NCBI GenBank assembly: GCA_012271065.1
Contig: JAAXHE010000069.1
Coordinates: 1-42,279 of the forward strand
Reading direction: 5' to 3'
DNA length: 42,279 bases
Source of the DNA: Candidatus Latescibacterota bacterium
GTDB lineage: Bacteria > Latescibacterota > UBA2968 > GCA-2709665
This document shows, one piece after another, positions 7,793 through 16,805 of this stretch (within the stretch, counting starts at the first letter, position 1; every line of letters starts with the position of its first letter). A program made the translations under genes and the position numbers. The notes under the pieces were generated by a model that did not search any database, was not told the DNA's origin, and was given only the letters and a program-made list of their open reading frames with translations.

Positions 7793-9055
7793 CTAATCCA
7801 CCTCGACACCTGACAGATCCATATCCCCCACCATTATCTCCCCCGCCATCAGCATGTGCAACAGAGCCTTGAACAGCTCCTCCAGCGTAGCACGCTTGCG
7901 CCGGTGCAGGTCTATCTTGCTGTCGATGGCGTCGAGGATGGCGACTATCTCACGTTGCTCATCGGGAGTAGGGTGTGGGATTGTCAACTCTGCCAAGCGT
8001 GACCGGGAAAGGTTGGGGATCGTCGTGCGATTGGCGGCACCCTCGTAGGCGTTGCGATGCTTGAAGCCCTCTTCGAGCCATGCCCTTGCGAACCTGGGAT
8101 GTGTCTTGGATGCATCGACAGGGCGCAGGCGATGGAGGTGGTTCTGGTACAGGCAGACCTCAATATCGCCGTTCCAGACGGCGGCGCGCCCGATTTCTCC
8201 GCCCTCGCACACGAGCAAGTCACCCTTGCGCAGCAGCTTGCCCGCCGGCGCGTCACCGTCGATGCGCATCCGGCTGACTGTCTGTAGGTCAAACTCTCCC
8301 CAATACACATTCGACGTGCGGAGGAACGGCATTCCTTGGCCGTCACTTGCAAGGTTTCCCTTCAGTGATAGACCTTGCTCTATCTCAAAGAGGTTACCGA
8401 TACGTACCGTCTCCCAACTCTCAGGCACCGGCCCGATCTCGGTTTCTTTCTGCACCTCGCCCCGCAGACCTCGCGTGAACAGCGAATGCATAGCGGCGCA
8501 TTTCAAATCCTGCGCGAGTGCGACACTTTTTTCATTTGTCTTGATGGCTTCCCGAATCCGCGAAAGAGCGGCGACTATAGCTAGCTGCTCGTCAATCTCT
8601 GGCTGTGGTACCTCAAGCGCTGCCAGTCGACTACGCGACAGGTTTGGAATTGTGGTCTTGTTGCCTGCGCCCTCAAAGATACCGAGTTGCGTGAAAGCGG
8701 ATTGCAGGAAAAACGCATAGAAGCGCGGCTCGACGTCGGAGACGATTGGCCGGAGCCTATGCAAGTGGTTCTGGAACGAGATAGTTTTCACGTCGCCGGT
8801 CCAGATTGCCGCCCGGCCAATCTCGCCGCCTTCGCAGACCAACAGGTCACCGTGCCTCAGTAACTTGGCAGGCAACTCGTGCTTTGGAATTGACATCTCG
8901 TCAACCGACGAAAGGTCAATTTCGTCCCAAAGGACGTTTGAGGTCCGCAAAAAGGGCGTCTTGTCAGTGCCATTGCGAGCGGCAGCAGACATTGTTTTGC
9001 CTGCACCGATCTCAAACAACTCCCCAAGCGGACGCCATGTCCACGCTTCATTCAT
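7793..9055 (-). CDS. hsdS: Type I restriction-modification specificity subunit HsdS
   Basis: A 420-residue protein with two target-recognition domains separated by helical spacers. The first runs from WTWRPLGELFEIGAGKT to the conserved LEVPQPEIDEQLAIVAAL, the second from SWETVRIGNLFEIEQG to LTIPHPTPDEQREIVAILDA, with a final helix LEELFKALLHMLMAGEI. The two domains are strikingly alike (both contain PFLRTSNV, GDLLVCEGGEIGRAA and QNHLHRLRP), so the two half-sites recognised may be related. The gene overlaps the preceding protease gene by 4 bases (ATGA) and abuts the following ATPase gene. HsdS directs HsdM to a bipartite DNA target. Confidence 0.93.
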   Translation of the reverse strand: MNEAWTWRPLGELFEIGAGKTMSAAARNGTDKTPFLRTSNVLWDEIDLSSVDEMSIPKHELPAKLLRHGDLLVCEGGEIGRAAIWTGDVKTISFQNHLHRLRPIVSDVEPRFYAFFLQSAFTQLGIFEGAGNKTTIPNLSRSRLAALEVPQPEIDEQLAIVAALSRIREAIKTNEKSVALAQDLKCAAMHSLFTRGLRGEVQKETEIGPVPESWETVRIGNLFEIEQGLSLKGNLASDGQGMPFLRTSNVYWGEFDLQTVSRMRIDGDAPAGKLLRKGDLLVCEGGEIGRAAVWNGDIEVCLYQNHLHRLRPVDASKTHPRFARAWLEEGFKHRNAYEGAANRTTIPNLSRSRLAELTIPHPTPDEQREIVAILDAIDSKIDLHRRKRATLEELFKALLHMLMAGEIMVGDMDLSGVEVD

Positions 9056-9432
9056 TGCAGACGCTCCAGTCCTTTGAGCCGCACGGCCGGCAGTCTCTTC
9101 AACTGCTGATTCAGCGGATCCACTTCAATTCCGACGGATTCGAGCGCTGTCACACCCAAAAGCGGCTCCGCGCCAGCCTCGCCGAAGATGATCGTCCCGC
9201 CGACGAACTCGCCCATAAACTCAATCCTGGCAACGGCTACGTCCACCGAAATCTCGCTGCCATCGGCCAGTTCATACACGCGCTTCCCCTCGGGTTTGAT
9301 GCCGATGGCTTCGAGGTGCTGTCTGGGGGCCAGGGAATCCGTGGCGCCGGTGTCAACGAGAAAAAGCCCCTCCCAAAACCTGTCCGGGTCGGCGGGGTTT
9401 GTAATCCTGACCGTTACGTGCGTCGCTCCCAT
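9052..9432 (-). CDS. Retroviral-type (clan AA) aspartyl protease, embedded between hsdM and hsdS
   Basis: A 126-residue single-domain protein with the aspartyl-protease active-site motif VDTGATDSLAP (Asp27-Thr28-Gly29) and a flap-like ELADGSEISV segment, then a second hydrophobic-Gly turn (EPLLGVTALESVGIEVD). Retropepsin-like proteases of this size work as homodimers. I start it at ATG 9430-9432 because AAGGAG lies at the right distance upstream; a TTG eight codons earlier is also open. Its stop overlaps the hsdS start by 4 bases, so it is coupled to hsdS. A role in processing a restriction or toxin component is only a guess; the motif itself is clear. Confidence 0.8.
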   Translation of the reverse strand: MGATHVTVRITNPADPDRFWEGLFLVDTGATDSLAPRQHLEAIGIKPEGKRVYELADGSEISVDVAVARIEFMGEFVGGTIIFGEAGAEPLLGVTALESVGIEVDPLNQQLKRLPAVRLKGLERLQ

Positions 9433-9591
9433 TTTGCCTATCTCCTTTGGTCCCAATTTCCTGTCTTAGAAACGTGTCACAGTTATTCGGGGAGTTAATC
9501 CAGTATCGTTGCGTTGCATTCACTGCCCGCGTTTCCTAACCTGTTTAGCGCTCTTTATCGCCCTTCGCCGACCCTTCGACAGGATCAGGAC

Positions 9592-9610
9592 AGCCGCTCA
9601 GGGAGCGGCT
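9592..9610. repeat. Perfect 8-bp hairpin between hsdM and the protease gene
   Basis: AGCCGCTC (9592-9599), a three-base loop, and GAGCGGCT (9603-9610) form a perfect inverted repeat in the 260-base gap between hsdM and the protease gene. No T-run follows on the minus strand, so it is not a classical terminator; it may attenuate the transcript, protect mRNA, or be part of a dispersed intergenic element (the neighbouring CTTCGACAGGATCAGGAC looks like one). Confidence 0.4.
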
Positions 9611-9692
9611 CATGTCGCAGGGGTCATTCCAGCCGGGCGACTGCACGGCCGAACTTCGAAAATGGATTTCTGGGACGACCAAGTACCCACGC

Positions 9693-11537
9693 CTATTGCA
9701 GTCGTGCCAGCATTTTCGCCAGGCGCCCATCAATCTCACGGGCTTTTTCGTCGAGACGCCGCATCTCGGCAATGATCTCGGTAATCGGTCGCTGCTCCTC
9801 AGCGTCAGCTTGCCTCACCCACCGACTTGGACTGAGATTGTAGTCGGCCTCCTCCGCCTGCTCCCGCGTAATGACAGCTACTTCCCCATCCACTGGCTCG
9901 CCTTTGAGAAAGGCCGCCGCGAGCGGGCGGATGTCCTCGTCAGGGATGTAGTTCTTGGGCAGTCCCTTGTGCATGCGTCGGCTGGCATTTAGGAGCAAGA
10001 TCTTATCTTGCCGCGAGGCGGGCTTGCGTTTTGACAATACGACGATAATGCCGGAGGCGCTGGTGTTGTAAAAGAGATTGTCTGGCAGGAGAATGACGCC
10101 GTCGATCAGGTCGTGGTCGACGAACCACTTGCGGATGTTGCGCTCCCTGTCCCCATGTTTCGCGCCCGAGCCGCGCGTCACGGCGCCTGTGTCGAGCACG
10201 ACCGCGGCCCGTCCTCGCTCGTTCAGGCAGGCAAGCGTATGCTGGAGCCAGGCCCAGTCGCCCTTACCGGTAGTGGCGCCGCCCCGGGTGCGGAAACGGT
10301 CAAAGGGATCGTGGGCGAAGATGTCGGGGGCGAACGGTTGGTTCCACATCGGATTTGCTACGACGACGTCGTAGGTGTCGATCTGGCCGGCTGCGTCTTT
10401 GAACTTGGGATTGATCATCGTGTCCCCACGGGCGATTTCGACTTCCATGTCGTGGATGATCGCGTTCATGTGGGCAACAGCATAACTCTCGGCCTGCAAT
10501 TCCTGACCGAAGAGTTTGAGCGGCACGCGACTGATGGGGTCAAGTGCTCGTGCGACAAGCTGGAGCTTGACGAGCAACCCCGCCGACCCGCAGGCGTAGT
10601 CGTGGCAGGTCTCGCCTGGTCTGGGACGCATGATGTGCGCCATGAGGAGGCCGACCTGGGTCGGGGTGAAAAACTCGCCTGCGCTTTGGCCTGAACCTTC
10701 CGCAAATTTTCTTAGCAGGTACTCGTATGCGCGGCCGAGGAAGTCAGGTTGCACGTCGGCCAGGCCGATCCTGTACCGCGGATCGGAAAAGGTTTCAATG
10801 ACCTCGGCAAGCTTTGCCGGGTTGACATCCCGCTCACCGTTGCGCTCGGACGCGAAGTCAACAAAGTCGATAACGCCAGAAAGCGAAGGATTCTGCTGTA
10901 CGATAGCCCGAACCGCCCTGGTCAAATGCTCGCCTATATCTCTTGGCCGCGTGCTCCGTCCGTGGTCGTCACGCGGCCATTCATAACTTTCGCGGCCACT
11001 GACGACGCCCCATCGCGCTTCCGGTGGGAGGTAGAAACGTAGAAGATCGTGGTCGGCCTCGGCAATCTCCCTGGCGACGTCGTGGTCTCCGTACTCCTCG
11101 ACCAGGCGTTCGATTTCGTCGTCGAAGACATCAGACAACCGTTTGAGGAACAGAAGCGGCAGCAAATAATCCTTGAATTTGGCGGCGTCCTTTTCGCCAC
11201 GTATGGAGCAGGCCGCGTCCCACAACATCTGTTCCATTTTCCTGGTTGAAGGAGTGGTAGACCGTCGGCTTCCTCGCCGCCGCCGTGTAACGCCCGCCGC
11301 CGGGTCGTCAGATTCTGAGACAGCGACCGTGTCAACGCCTGCGTCTGCAGCCAGTGCGGCGATTGCCTCCCGAGCCGCCTTTTGCGGTCTTGTCGCGCCG
11401 CCCTCCCAGCGATTCACCGTTGCAAAGGTGACACCGAGTCGATCCGCGAGTTGCTCCTGAGTGAGGTCAAGGCTGGTGCGGATGGCTCGCAGGACGTTCG
11501 GCAAGTCGTGTAATTCTGTTATATTTAGCATGTCCAT
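9693..11537 (-). CDS. hsdM: Type I DNA methyltransferase HsdM with N-terminal XRE-type HTH domain
   Basis: A 614-residue fusion. Residues 10-65 form a Cro/C1-type helix-turn-helix ([25 protein letters not shown]); a basic linker follows (RRRRGSRRS); residues about 100-600 are HsdM. The methyltransferase has the N-terminal helical domain ([20 protein letters not shown]), SAM motif I DYACGSAG (313-320) and catalytic motif IV NPMW (395-398), a variant of the usual NPPF/NPPY. It methylates adenine together with HsdS. The fused HTH suggests that the protein may bind DNA at its own promoter and regulate the locus. A TTGACA/TATATT promoter lies right at the start codon (ATG 11535-11537; the next ATG is 11529-11531). 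Confidence 0.92.
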   Translation of the reverse strand: MDMLNITELHDLPNVLRAIRTSLDLTQEQLADRLGVTFATVNRWEGGATRPQKAAREAIAALAADAGVDTVAVSESDDPAAGVTRRRRGSRRSTTPSTRKMEQMLWDAACSIRGEKDAAKFKDYLLPLLFLKRLSDVFDDEIERLVEEYGDHDVAREIAEADHDLLRFYLPPEARWGVVSGRESYEWPRDDHGRSTRPRDIGEHLTRAVRAIVQQNPSLSGVIDFVDFASERNGERDVNPAKLAEVIETFSDPRYRIGLADVQPDFLGRAYEYLLRKFAEGSGQSAGEFFTPTQVGLLMAHIMRPRPGETCHDYACGSAGLLVKLQLVARALDPISRVPLKLFGQELQAESYAVAHMNAIIHDMEVEIARGDTMINPKFKDAAGQIDTYDVVVANPMWNQPFAPDIFAHDPFDRFRTRGGATTGKGDWAWLQHTLACLNERGRAAVVLDTGAVTRGSGAKHGDRERNIRKWFVDHDLIDGVILLPDNLFYNTSASGIIVVLSKRKPASRQDKILLLNASRRMHKGLPKNYIPDEDIRPLAAAFLKGEPVDGEVAVITREQAEEADYNLSPSRWVRQADAEEQRPITEIIAEMRRLDEKAREIDGRLAKMLARLQ

Positions 11538-11543
11538 ATATAG

Positions 11544-11571
11544 AATATAATAAAACTGTGAACCCTGTCAA
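11544..11571 (-). promoter_or_regulatory. Sigma70-type promoter of the hsdM operon
   Basis: On the minus strand a perfect -35 TTGACA (complement of 11566-11571) is followed after 16 bases by TATATT (complement of 11544-11549). The expected start of transcription falls at about 11537, on or next to the hsdM start codon, which implies a leaderless or nearly leaderless mRNA. The AT-rich, partly symmetrical sequence at the -10 (TATATAGAATATA) could be an operator for the XRE domain of HsdM. Confidence 0.55.
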
Positions 11572-11910
11572 TAATATTTCATTCTCGCCCGATTATGAGC
11601 GAAAGGAGGCGTTCACATAGTGGAATTCGAAGCCAGAACACGGCCAGGGGATGGAATTGCGAGGCGCGAGGGCGGGGGACTATCGCTTGGGTTGTTTGCG
11701 AAAGGACTTTGAGGACGGGCGTGTTACCGATAATGTGATAGACGCATTTATCCAGATCTGCCCACTGAAACACAAATGCTCACATCCAAGATGCGTGGGT
11801 GCTGCTGAATGTCACCGCCGAAGTTGATCAATCCGACGTGCAAGTAAGTCATCGGGGTCCCCAATCACCTGCACATCCGAAACAGGGCAGGGGAGTGTAT
11901 TGGGTCGCTG
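11572..11910. other. Intergenic stretch at the edge of the defence island
   Basis: About 340 bases separate the hsdM promoter from the end of the CreD-like gene. I see no convincing gene, tRNA, repeat or transposon end. This is where the AT-richer defence island meets the GC-richer chromosomal genes, so it is the natural place to look for an island boundary. Confidence 0.4.
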
Positions 11911-13143
11911 TCAGGCCGAACCGGCGGTTTTCCTTTCGAATACCGCATTCCAGTCCGTGCGTCCGGTGGATTGCATTGCCGCAAACAGCGTGGCGATACA
12001 CAAGACCGTAATGGCCAAGCCGGTATAGCCGGAAAAGAAAAAGGTATAGGAGAACAGAACCAGGTAGATCAACTGTCCTGCGCCAATTTCGACAAAGGCC
12101 AGGCGTGCGCCCACGACCAGGCGCATGTACGATATAACGAGGAATATCGAGACCGCGGAGGCGAGTACAAAACCGTAGTGGATGAGCATGTGGTCGACCA
12201 GGTAGGCCAGCAGCAGGTGGAAGCTGAAGAAGGCAGCCCCGATGAAAAAATAGTGCATCGGGTGCAGGTCGATACGCCGCACGGTAGCGAAAACAAAGAG
12301 CAGGAAGAAGAACAGGAAGAGGGAAACAGGGGCCGCGAGGACGACGTGCCTTACCCAGGGACCGGGGTTGAGGCGGCCAGGCATGACCATTCCCAGATCG
12401 ACTCCCGTAAGGAGATGATCGTATCGCCAGGTCAGCGTCCAGGCGTCACCCGTGCGGATCTTGGAAGCGGGGGATACGCTTTCGGCGGGAAAGTCGATAT
12501 CGGCGAAGTCTGTCTGCATCACCAGTTCGAAGTCCGTCACCTGACTGACATCTTCTCCGAAACTGTAGCGCCACCGGTCCAGACCCCGGGAGCGATAGGA
12601 CACGTGGACTGGGAGTATCTGGCCGGGCGCGAGATCGACGGGTTGAACCAGGTGCCCGGCGCGGACGGGGACGTCGGCGATGCGCAGGCTGTCCACGCCC
12701 AGGGTGAAGTTGTCGTACACGGCGCGACGGGCGGGCAACTCCAGATCGAAATAGAGTCTGAGACTTCGGTCGGTTGGGTTGGACAGGGTGTACGATGCGG
12801 CGAATTGGACGTTGTAAGTCGAATACCACAACAAGCCCTTTCGCCGGTACTCCAGGGACAGGTCGACGTCGATGCGGCTGGCGTCCAGGCTATGAAAGTG
12901 CTTCTCGTCCACCGTGCGCGTGACGGTCTGGCCGTTCGTGCCGGGTTCCACCCGCGTGACGCGTTCCAGCCGGTAAACCTGCGGGGCCTTCTGGGTCTGG
13001 GCGGTTCCCCAGAGTTGCCCGACGGCATCTCTGAGCTTGCCGTCCTGTTCCACGGTGCGCAGATGGACGGTCTGCCCCAGAATCAGCCAGGCGACTGAAA
13101 TACACACAAGAATCAAGCCGATCGCGATGATGCGATGGATCAT
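11911..13143 (-). CDS. CreD-like inner-membrane protein
   Basis: A 410-residue membrane protein of the CreD (colicin E2 tolerance) family. It has one N-terminal transmembrane helix (residues 5-23, IIAIGLILVCISVAWLILG), a large periplasmic beta-rich region (about 25-265) and a C-terminal bundle of roughly six helices starting near AAPVSLFLFFFLLFVFATV, with the characteristic DLHPMHYFFIGAAFFSFHLLL. In enterobacteria CreD is controlled by CreBC and affects envelope integrity; the molecular function is unknown. No creBC genes are nearby. It starts at ATG 13141-13143 without a clear Shine-Dalgarno sequence. Confidence 0.8.
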   Translation of the reverse strand: MIHRIIAIGLILVCISVAWLILGQTVHLRTVEQDGKLRDAVGQLWGTAQTQKAPQVYRLERVTRVEPGTNGQTVTRTVDEKHFHSLDASRIDVDLSLEYRRKGLLWYSTYNVQFAASYTLSNPTDRSLRLYFDLELPARRAVYDNFTLGVDSLRIADVPVRAGHLVQPVDLAPGQILPVHVSYRSRGLDRWRYSFGEDVSQVTDFELVMQTDFADIDFPAESVSPASKIRTGDAWTLTWRYDHLLTGVDLGMVMPGRLNPGPWVRHVVLAAPVSLFLFFFLLFVFATVRRIDLHPMHYFFIGAAFFSFHLLLAYLVDHMLIHYGFVLASAVSIFLVISYMRLVVGARLAFVEIGAGQLIYLVLFSYTFFFSGYTGLAITVLCIATLFAAMQSTGRTDWNAVFERKTAGSA

Positions 13144-13460
13144 TGGACATCCAGAATTGAGTTGATAAGAAGGGTATTGTCATGCAAGTTCATATTGAAC
13201 TTCCGCCGTATCCAGAACCTCCTGTTGGAATATCACAAAACGGATGGTGTCCGTCAATACCGTATGTAAGACGGCGGCTTTCGGAATTCAGGGGAAGGCG
13301 GGTTGCGAGGGGCCGGACCGGCGAGCGCGTGGGAGGCACGAACACGACCCGATCAGGGTTTGGTCGTTATACCCGGTGCGTACAGTCCGCGGACGATGAA
13401 GGGGTTCAGGTTGTTGATGACGGCCTATTGCATTTGTCCGACCCTGACGATGACCAAGCA
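13144..13460. other. Intergenic stretch, no gene seen
   Basis: About 317 bases between the TonB-dependent receptor and the CreD-like gene, both on the minus strand. A short inverted repeat (GCACT/AGTGC at 13458-13473) overlaps the receptor stop codon but lacks a T-run. I see nothing else. Confidence 0.35.
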
Positions 13461-16316
13461 CTACAGAAAGTGCGAAAGCCGCGCATACAGAAATCTGCCC
13501 ATGAAATCGTAGCTGCTGGAATCCGACGTGCCGAGAAAGCCGTTGAATATCACCGCCGGCCGCTGATTGAAGACATTGTTGACTCCAACGGTCAATACGG
13601 ACGCCCCGGCGCGGGTACCCAGTCTATACGTTCCGTATACACCCAGTGTGGTGTTTGAGTTGACCTTGCGGCTCACGGGCGTTTCCGACACGTCTTCACG
13701 GTACAGGCCCTTGCAGTCGTCGTCTTCGCATTCCAGGAAGCCGCCGACGTACTTCAGGTTCAGACCGAAGGCGACGCGCGGCTGACTCAGCCCCGCCGTT
13801 AGCGCATGTCGCCATCTGGGAAAGACACCCAGATCGTAGTAACCCCTTCCCTTCACCAGTTCCAGGCCGTCCGGGGCCGGCACAAGTTGCTCGTATTTGA
13901 ACAGTAGATTGCTTTCCGTGCGGGTAGTCAGAAATCCCAGCGGCGTGTCGACCCTGTAATCCAGTTCGATGTCCAGTCCGCTGGTCTCGGTTTCGCCCAC
14001 GTTGGCACCCTGCGAAAAGATGGTCGTAATCAGCTTCGTGTTCGGGTCTCGCTCGATCTGATCGCAGTAAGATGGAGTTACCTGCGAATAGCAGTTGCTC
14101 AGGATGAGACCCGCGGGCAGCGCACCGATCACATCCTCTATTTTATTTGTATAGTAGGTGAGGGCGAAATCCAGGTCGTCGACAAAATCCGGCCGGTAAA
14201 CAAGGCCGGCCGTAATCATGGCGGCGGTTTCCGGATCGAGCTCGGTGGAACCGCCGACCTTGGCGCGCAGTTGCGCGCGCGAGTCCTCGAAGTCGGGCGG
14301 GACGCCGGCTGCCGCGCAGTTCCTCTGTTGCTCGGCCGTCAGTGTCCGGGCGCTGCCCGCTTCGTCCACGACGCTGCAGGGATCGCTTACCAGAGGGAAG
14401 GCATCGCTCTGGCCGAGGAACATCTCGGCGATGCCGGGCGCGCGAAACGCATTGGATATCGTGGCCCGGAGCATCAGGCCGCGGGGAAGCCCGCAGCGGG
14501 CGCCCGCCTCGTACGTAAAGCCGCTCCCGAAGGTGTCGTAATCGAACGCCCTACCGGCCGCCGTCAGATCCAGGCCTGCGGCTTCCGTTCGATAGACCGG
14601 CACTGAGGCCTCGCCGTAGAGCGCCCTCACCGAATACGCGCCTTCGGTCGCTTCCTGCTTGCTGCCGGTCGTATTCCCCGATCTCGTTACCGGATCTGGA
14701 AGAAATGCGCCTGCCTCCCAGCGGGAAGACACGCCCGCGGCCACACCCAGAGGGCCGGCCGGCAGATCGGCGAGCTGTCCGGTTACGTTCAATTGAAGGA
14801 TCTTCTGCTTGGAATAGCCCGTGGCGATACCCGTATACTGGATGTAGTCCAGCATTTCCTGCGTGATGGTGCCTGCGCCGTGAAGCAGGTCCAGGGGCAC
14901 GCAGTCGTCGAGGGCGGCGCATTCTTCGGCCGGTCCCAGGGCATAGGCGAGGTTGCTGCGGACGAATCGGCCTTCATTGATGCTGGTTCCTTCGCTGCGG
15001 CCATACGAATAGGATACATTGGCGTCGAAACCCGATATCGGGAATTCCATGCCGAGGACGATGCGGTAGGTGTTTATATCCTGGAGGAAATTGCGATTAC
15101 CCGCTTCGACAAACCGGCGGCGGACGTCATAAAACGTGCGGCCGAATTCATTATGGACATTCGTGGAAGAAATGGAGAGACCTTCGCTTATGATGAAAAG
15201 AGGTGTCGGGGCGAGCTTCTGATCGGACTGCCGGTTGGTATACGAGACCTCGAAGAAGCCATCTGCCTCAGGGGCGAATTCATACGTGCCGCTGAGAAAG
15301 GTGGTATATCGGGTCTGGGGCGTGTAGAGGTAATTTTCCGGCTGGTAATTGTACAGGTCGCCGCTTCCGTCCGAAGAATTGCCCGCCCAGTTGAACGGAC
15401 GCCAACCCGCGTTGGGGTCGAGGTGGTAGCCGCCGGCGTCTTCCCCGGCAGCCGCTACCACGGCCTGCCACGCCGCGTTGCCGGGTTCGTCGGTTCGGTC
15501 GATGATGTGACCTTCCGGCGTCGCCGAACTGCCGCTTGTGGCGTAGGTGCCGTCGTTCTTCTCCCAGTCGTACGTCTTGTCTTCCGTACTGAAGGGCCGG
15601 TCGCCCGTCCATACGGGCTCCTGGTTGTGGTAGCCGGCCGAAAACAGGACGCTGCCTTTTTCGCTCTTCAGACCGGCAGTCACGCTGATGTCCAGCGTCT
15701 CGCCGTCGCCCGCGCCCGCGACGCCCCGGTAGACTTCGAATTCAAGCCCCTCTGTCTCAGCCCTTGTAATGACATTGACAACGCCTCCCACCGCTTCCGA
15801 ACCATACACGGCCGACGCGCCGTCCTTGAGCACTTCGACGCGCTCAACGGCCGAAGCGGGAATGGCGTTGAGATCGACGGATGAATTGGCCCCGGTGCCG
15901 CCCGGCACGAAGCGGCGTCCGTTGAGCAGGACCAGGGTTCGATGAGCGCCCAGCCCCCGGAGGCTGATACGAGTGGAGCCGTCTCCACCGTTGTTGGCCT
16001 GGGTATTGATGGCATTGGACTGAACGGTCAGGGTCTGCAGGACGTCTCCTATGGATGCCAGGCCCCGCACCTTGATTTCATCCCGAGACATGACAACCAC
16101 GGGCGCAGGCGTGAGGTGATCCTCGCTCTTGATCCGGGAACCGGTGACGGTAACGGCGTCAAGTTCGTAGACGATCAGCTCTTCTTCGGCAGTTTCTTCC
16201 GCTTCGGTGCCTTCCTCGACGTCGTCGGATTCATCGGCGGACGCATGCAACGCGAACGCACCGCCAATTAGAGAGAGAACCAGGATGTACCGAAGGATCT
16301 TGAGATGAATCTGCAT
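13461..16316 (-). CDS. TonB-dependent outer-membrane receptor
   Basis: A 951-residue receptor. Residues 1-27 are a signal peptide (LVLSLIGGAFALHASA); an acidic stretch follows (DESDDVEEGTEAEE); then comes a plug domain (about 50-180) with DAVTVTGSRI near the TonB box, RISLRGLGAHRTLVLLNGRR and the hallmark VERVEVLKDGASAVYGSEAV. The rest is a 22-strand barrel ending in FLYARLSHFL; a C-terminal Leu replaces the usual Phe. Cysteine pairs (CAALDDC, CEDDDC) probably lie in extracellular loops. The substrate is unknown; the plug resembles receptors for oligosaccharides or peptides more than siderophore receptors. The start ATG 16314-16316 has AGGAGATTCACGCT before it. The gene stands alone. Confidence 0.92.
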   Translation of the reverse strand: MQIHLKILRYILVLSLIGGAFALHASADESDDVEEGTEAEETAEEELIVYELDAVTVTGSRIKSEDHLTPAPVVVMSRDEIKVRGLASIGDVLQTLTVQSNAINTQANNGGDGSTRISLRGLGAHRTLVLLNGRRFVPGGTGANSSVDLNAIPASAVERVEVLKDGASAVYGSEAVGGVVNVITRAETEGLEFEVYRGVAGAGDGETLDISVTAGLKSEKGSVLFSAGYHNQEPVWTGDRPFSTEDKTYDWEKNDGTYATSGSSATPEGHIIDRTDEPGNAAWQAVVAAAGEDAGGYHLDPNAGWRPFNWAGNSSDGSGDLYNYQPENYLYTPQTRYTTFLSGTYEFAPEADGFFEVSYTNRQSDQKLAPTPLFIISEGLSISSTNVHNEFGRTFYDVRRRFVEAGNRNFLQDINTYRIVLGMEFPISGFDANVSYSYGRSEGTSINEGRFVRSNLAYALGPAEECAALDDCVPLDLLHGAGTITQEMLDYIQYTGIATGYSKQKILQLNVTGQLADLPAGPLGVAAGVSSRWEAGAFLPDPVTRSGNTTGSKQEATEGAYSVRALYGEASVPVYRTEAAGLDLTAAGRAFDYDTFGSGFTYEAGARCGLPRGLMLRATISNAFRAPGIAEMFLGQSDAFPLVSDPCSVVDEAGSARTLTAEQQRNCAAAGVPPDFEDSRAQLRAKVGGSTELDPETAAMITAGLVYRPDFVDDLDFALTYYTNKIEDVIGALPAGLILSNCYSQVTPSYCDQIERDPNTKLITTIFSQGANVGETETSGLDIELDYRVDTPLGFLTTRTESNLLFKYEQLVPAPDGLELVKGRGYYDLGVFPRWRHALTAGLSQPRVAFGLNLKYVGGFLECEDDDCKGLYREDVSETPVSRKVNSNTTLGVYGTYRLGTRAGASVLTVGVNNVFNQRPAVIFNGFLGTSDSSSYDFMGRFLYARLSHFL

Positions 16317-16802
16317 AGCGTGAATCTCCTGTTGTGGGGCACCGGAATCAAGACACAGGCCGTGGTACTCTCGTTATTGGTCTGCAGGGGAGCTTTCCAG
16401 TCGGCGGTGTGGTATCCGCCGGAAGGCATAAGGGGATTCAATCAGGGGATGCGCCGCGTTTCGGGCGGGGGAGGTGAGGTAGGTTCGTGCTTCATCGACG
16501 CCACGCGCGGGGATGTGGCGTAGTGGCTTCTATAAAATATAACGTTGAAAGAGGATGCGGCAAGGTGTCAAATGGTTCATATTGCGATCGTGACGGCCGC
16601 GGACGGGCAATTTCCCGGAGTCGACAATGGACGACGTGCGCCAGAGTTGCGGTGATAACAGTTTGACGACGCCATCGAGATTCCTTCCCCTGGTATTGCG
16701 ATATCTGTTGTGTTATTCCCGAGGACCGAGTAATTTTGCGGCTTCGATTGCTATCGTATTGGTTCCGGTTATCAGGTGAGGCCTGAAGGAAGGAGATCAT
16801 CC
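16317..16802. other. Divergent regulatory region between the receptor and the selenoprotein gene
   Basis: About 490 bases. The receptor side has a long leader that can form a hairpin (CTTTCC/GGAAGG with inner GGCGG/CCGCC at 16393-16426). AT-rich TATATTTTATAG (complement around 16533-16546) may be a -10 region for the receptor. I looked for cobalamin, TPP and FMN riboswitch cores and did not recognise one. No gene of its own. Confidence 0.35.
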
Positions 16803-16805
16803 GTG

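Noticed and set aside
11971..13098. 375-codon plus-strand open frame opposite the CreD-like gene
   Set aside because: Low-complexity, charged translation with no recognisable domain; the opposite strand encodes a clear membrane protein with family motifs.
14793..15884. 363-codon plus-strand open frame inside the TonB-dependent receptor
   Set aside because: Antisense to a well-supported receptor; long antisense frames are expected in GC-rich coding DNA.
16317..16540. Cobalamin or other riboswitch in the TonB-receptor leader
   Set aside because: No conserved B12-box or other riboswitch core recognised; only a simple hairpin.
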